Positions 12,289 through 12,356 of a stretch of DNA of 12,356 bases are shown here, piece after piece. The stretch is taken from contig CAKTEB010000071.1 in NCBI GenBank assembly GCA_934546685.1, positions 1-12,356 on the forward strand, given 5' to 3'. Origin of the DNA: an uncultured Oscillospiraceae bacterium (GTDB taxonomy: Bacteria; Bacillota; Clostridia; Oscillospirales; Oscillospiraceae). The translations under genes were made by a program, and so were the position numbers. Position 1 is the stretch's first letter; every line of letters begins with the position of its first letter. The notes beneath the pieces were generated by a model, which had not been told where the DNA came from, searched no databases, and was given only the letters and a program-made list of their open reading frames with translations.

Positions 12289-12356
12289 GCTCAGTCGCTC
12301 CGCTGTGCCCAACGGAAATCCCCTTGGGGGACTCCTCCTCTCCCCACCAAACCCGC

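Overview
The window is about 12.4 kb of GC-rich bacterial DNA. It looks like a low-motility-of-gene-order Clostridia chromosome, most likely a high-GC gut member of the Oscillospiraceae (Flavonifractor, Oscillibacter or Intestinimonas type). That is an inference from several things seen together: strong Shine-Dalgarno sites (AGGAGG), sigma-A type promoters, a T-box leader, an rpsO-pnp pair of Firmicutes type, a short class I ketol-acid reductoisomerase and heavy GC bias at third codon positions. No phage, IS transposase, CRISPR array, tRNA or rRNA is visible.

Left part (1-4085), minus strand. After a gene-free left end made of palindromic repeats (8-176 and 277-369) come a small lipoprotein gene (425-847), pnp for polynucleotide phosphorylase (976-3093, TTG start) and rpsO for ribosomal protein S15 (3468-3734). 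pnp and rpsO each have a clear intrinsic terminator, and rpsO has a very good extended -10 promoter. A 61-codon ORF (3900-4085) keeps only the N-terminus of a GT4-type glycosyltransferase and is probably a gene remnant.

Right part (4295-12061), plus strand. One branched-chain amino acid operon starts at a consensus promoter (4295-4323) and runs through a complete T-box leader. The probable specifier codon is CTC (Leu), the antiterminator and terminator are mutually exclusive, and the run of T is at 4616-4622. The genes are ilvB1-ilvN1-ilvB2-ilvN2-ilvC-ilvD, ending at a strong terminator at 12026-12061. Together they encode two acetolactate synthase modules (large plus small subunit each), ketol-acid reductoisomerase and dihydroxyacid dehydratase. 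This is the common route from pyruvate or 2-ketobutyrate to the keto acids of valine, leucine and isoleucine. IlvB2 is an ordinary catalytic subunit. IlvB1 is divergent: it lacks the RQWQ tryptophan and the usual C-terminal segment.

The most interesting non-coding signal is a 137-bp structured element present twice in the same orientation, at 3242-3378 between rpsO and pnp and at 10183-10319 between ilvC and ilvD. The copies are about 72% identical by hand alignment. Their central helix has changed sequence almost completely while staying fully paired, which points to selection on structure. A second dispersed repeat lies at both ends of the window in opposite orientation (277-369 and 12116-12212), and its hairpin also shows compensatory changes.
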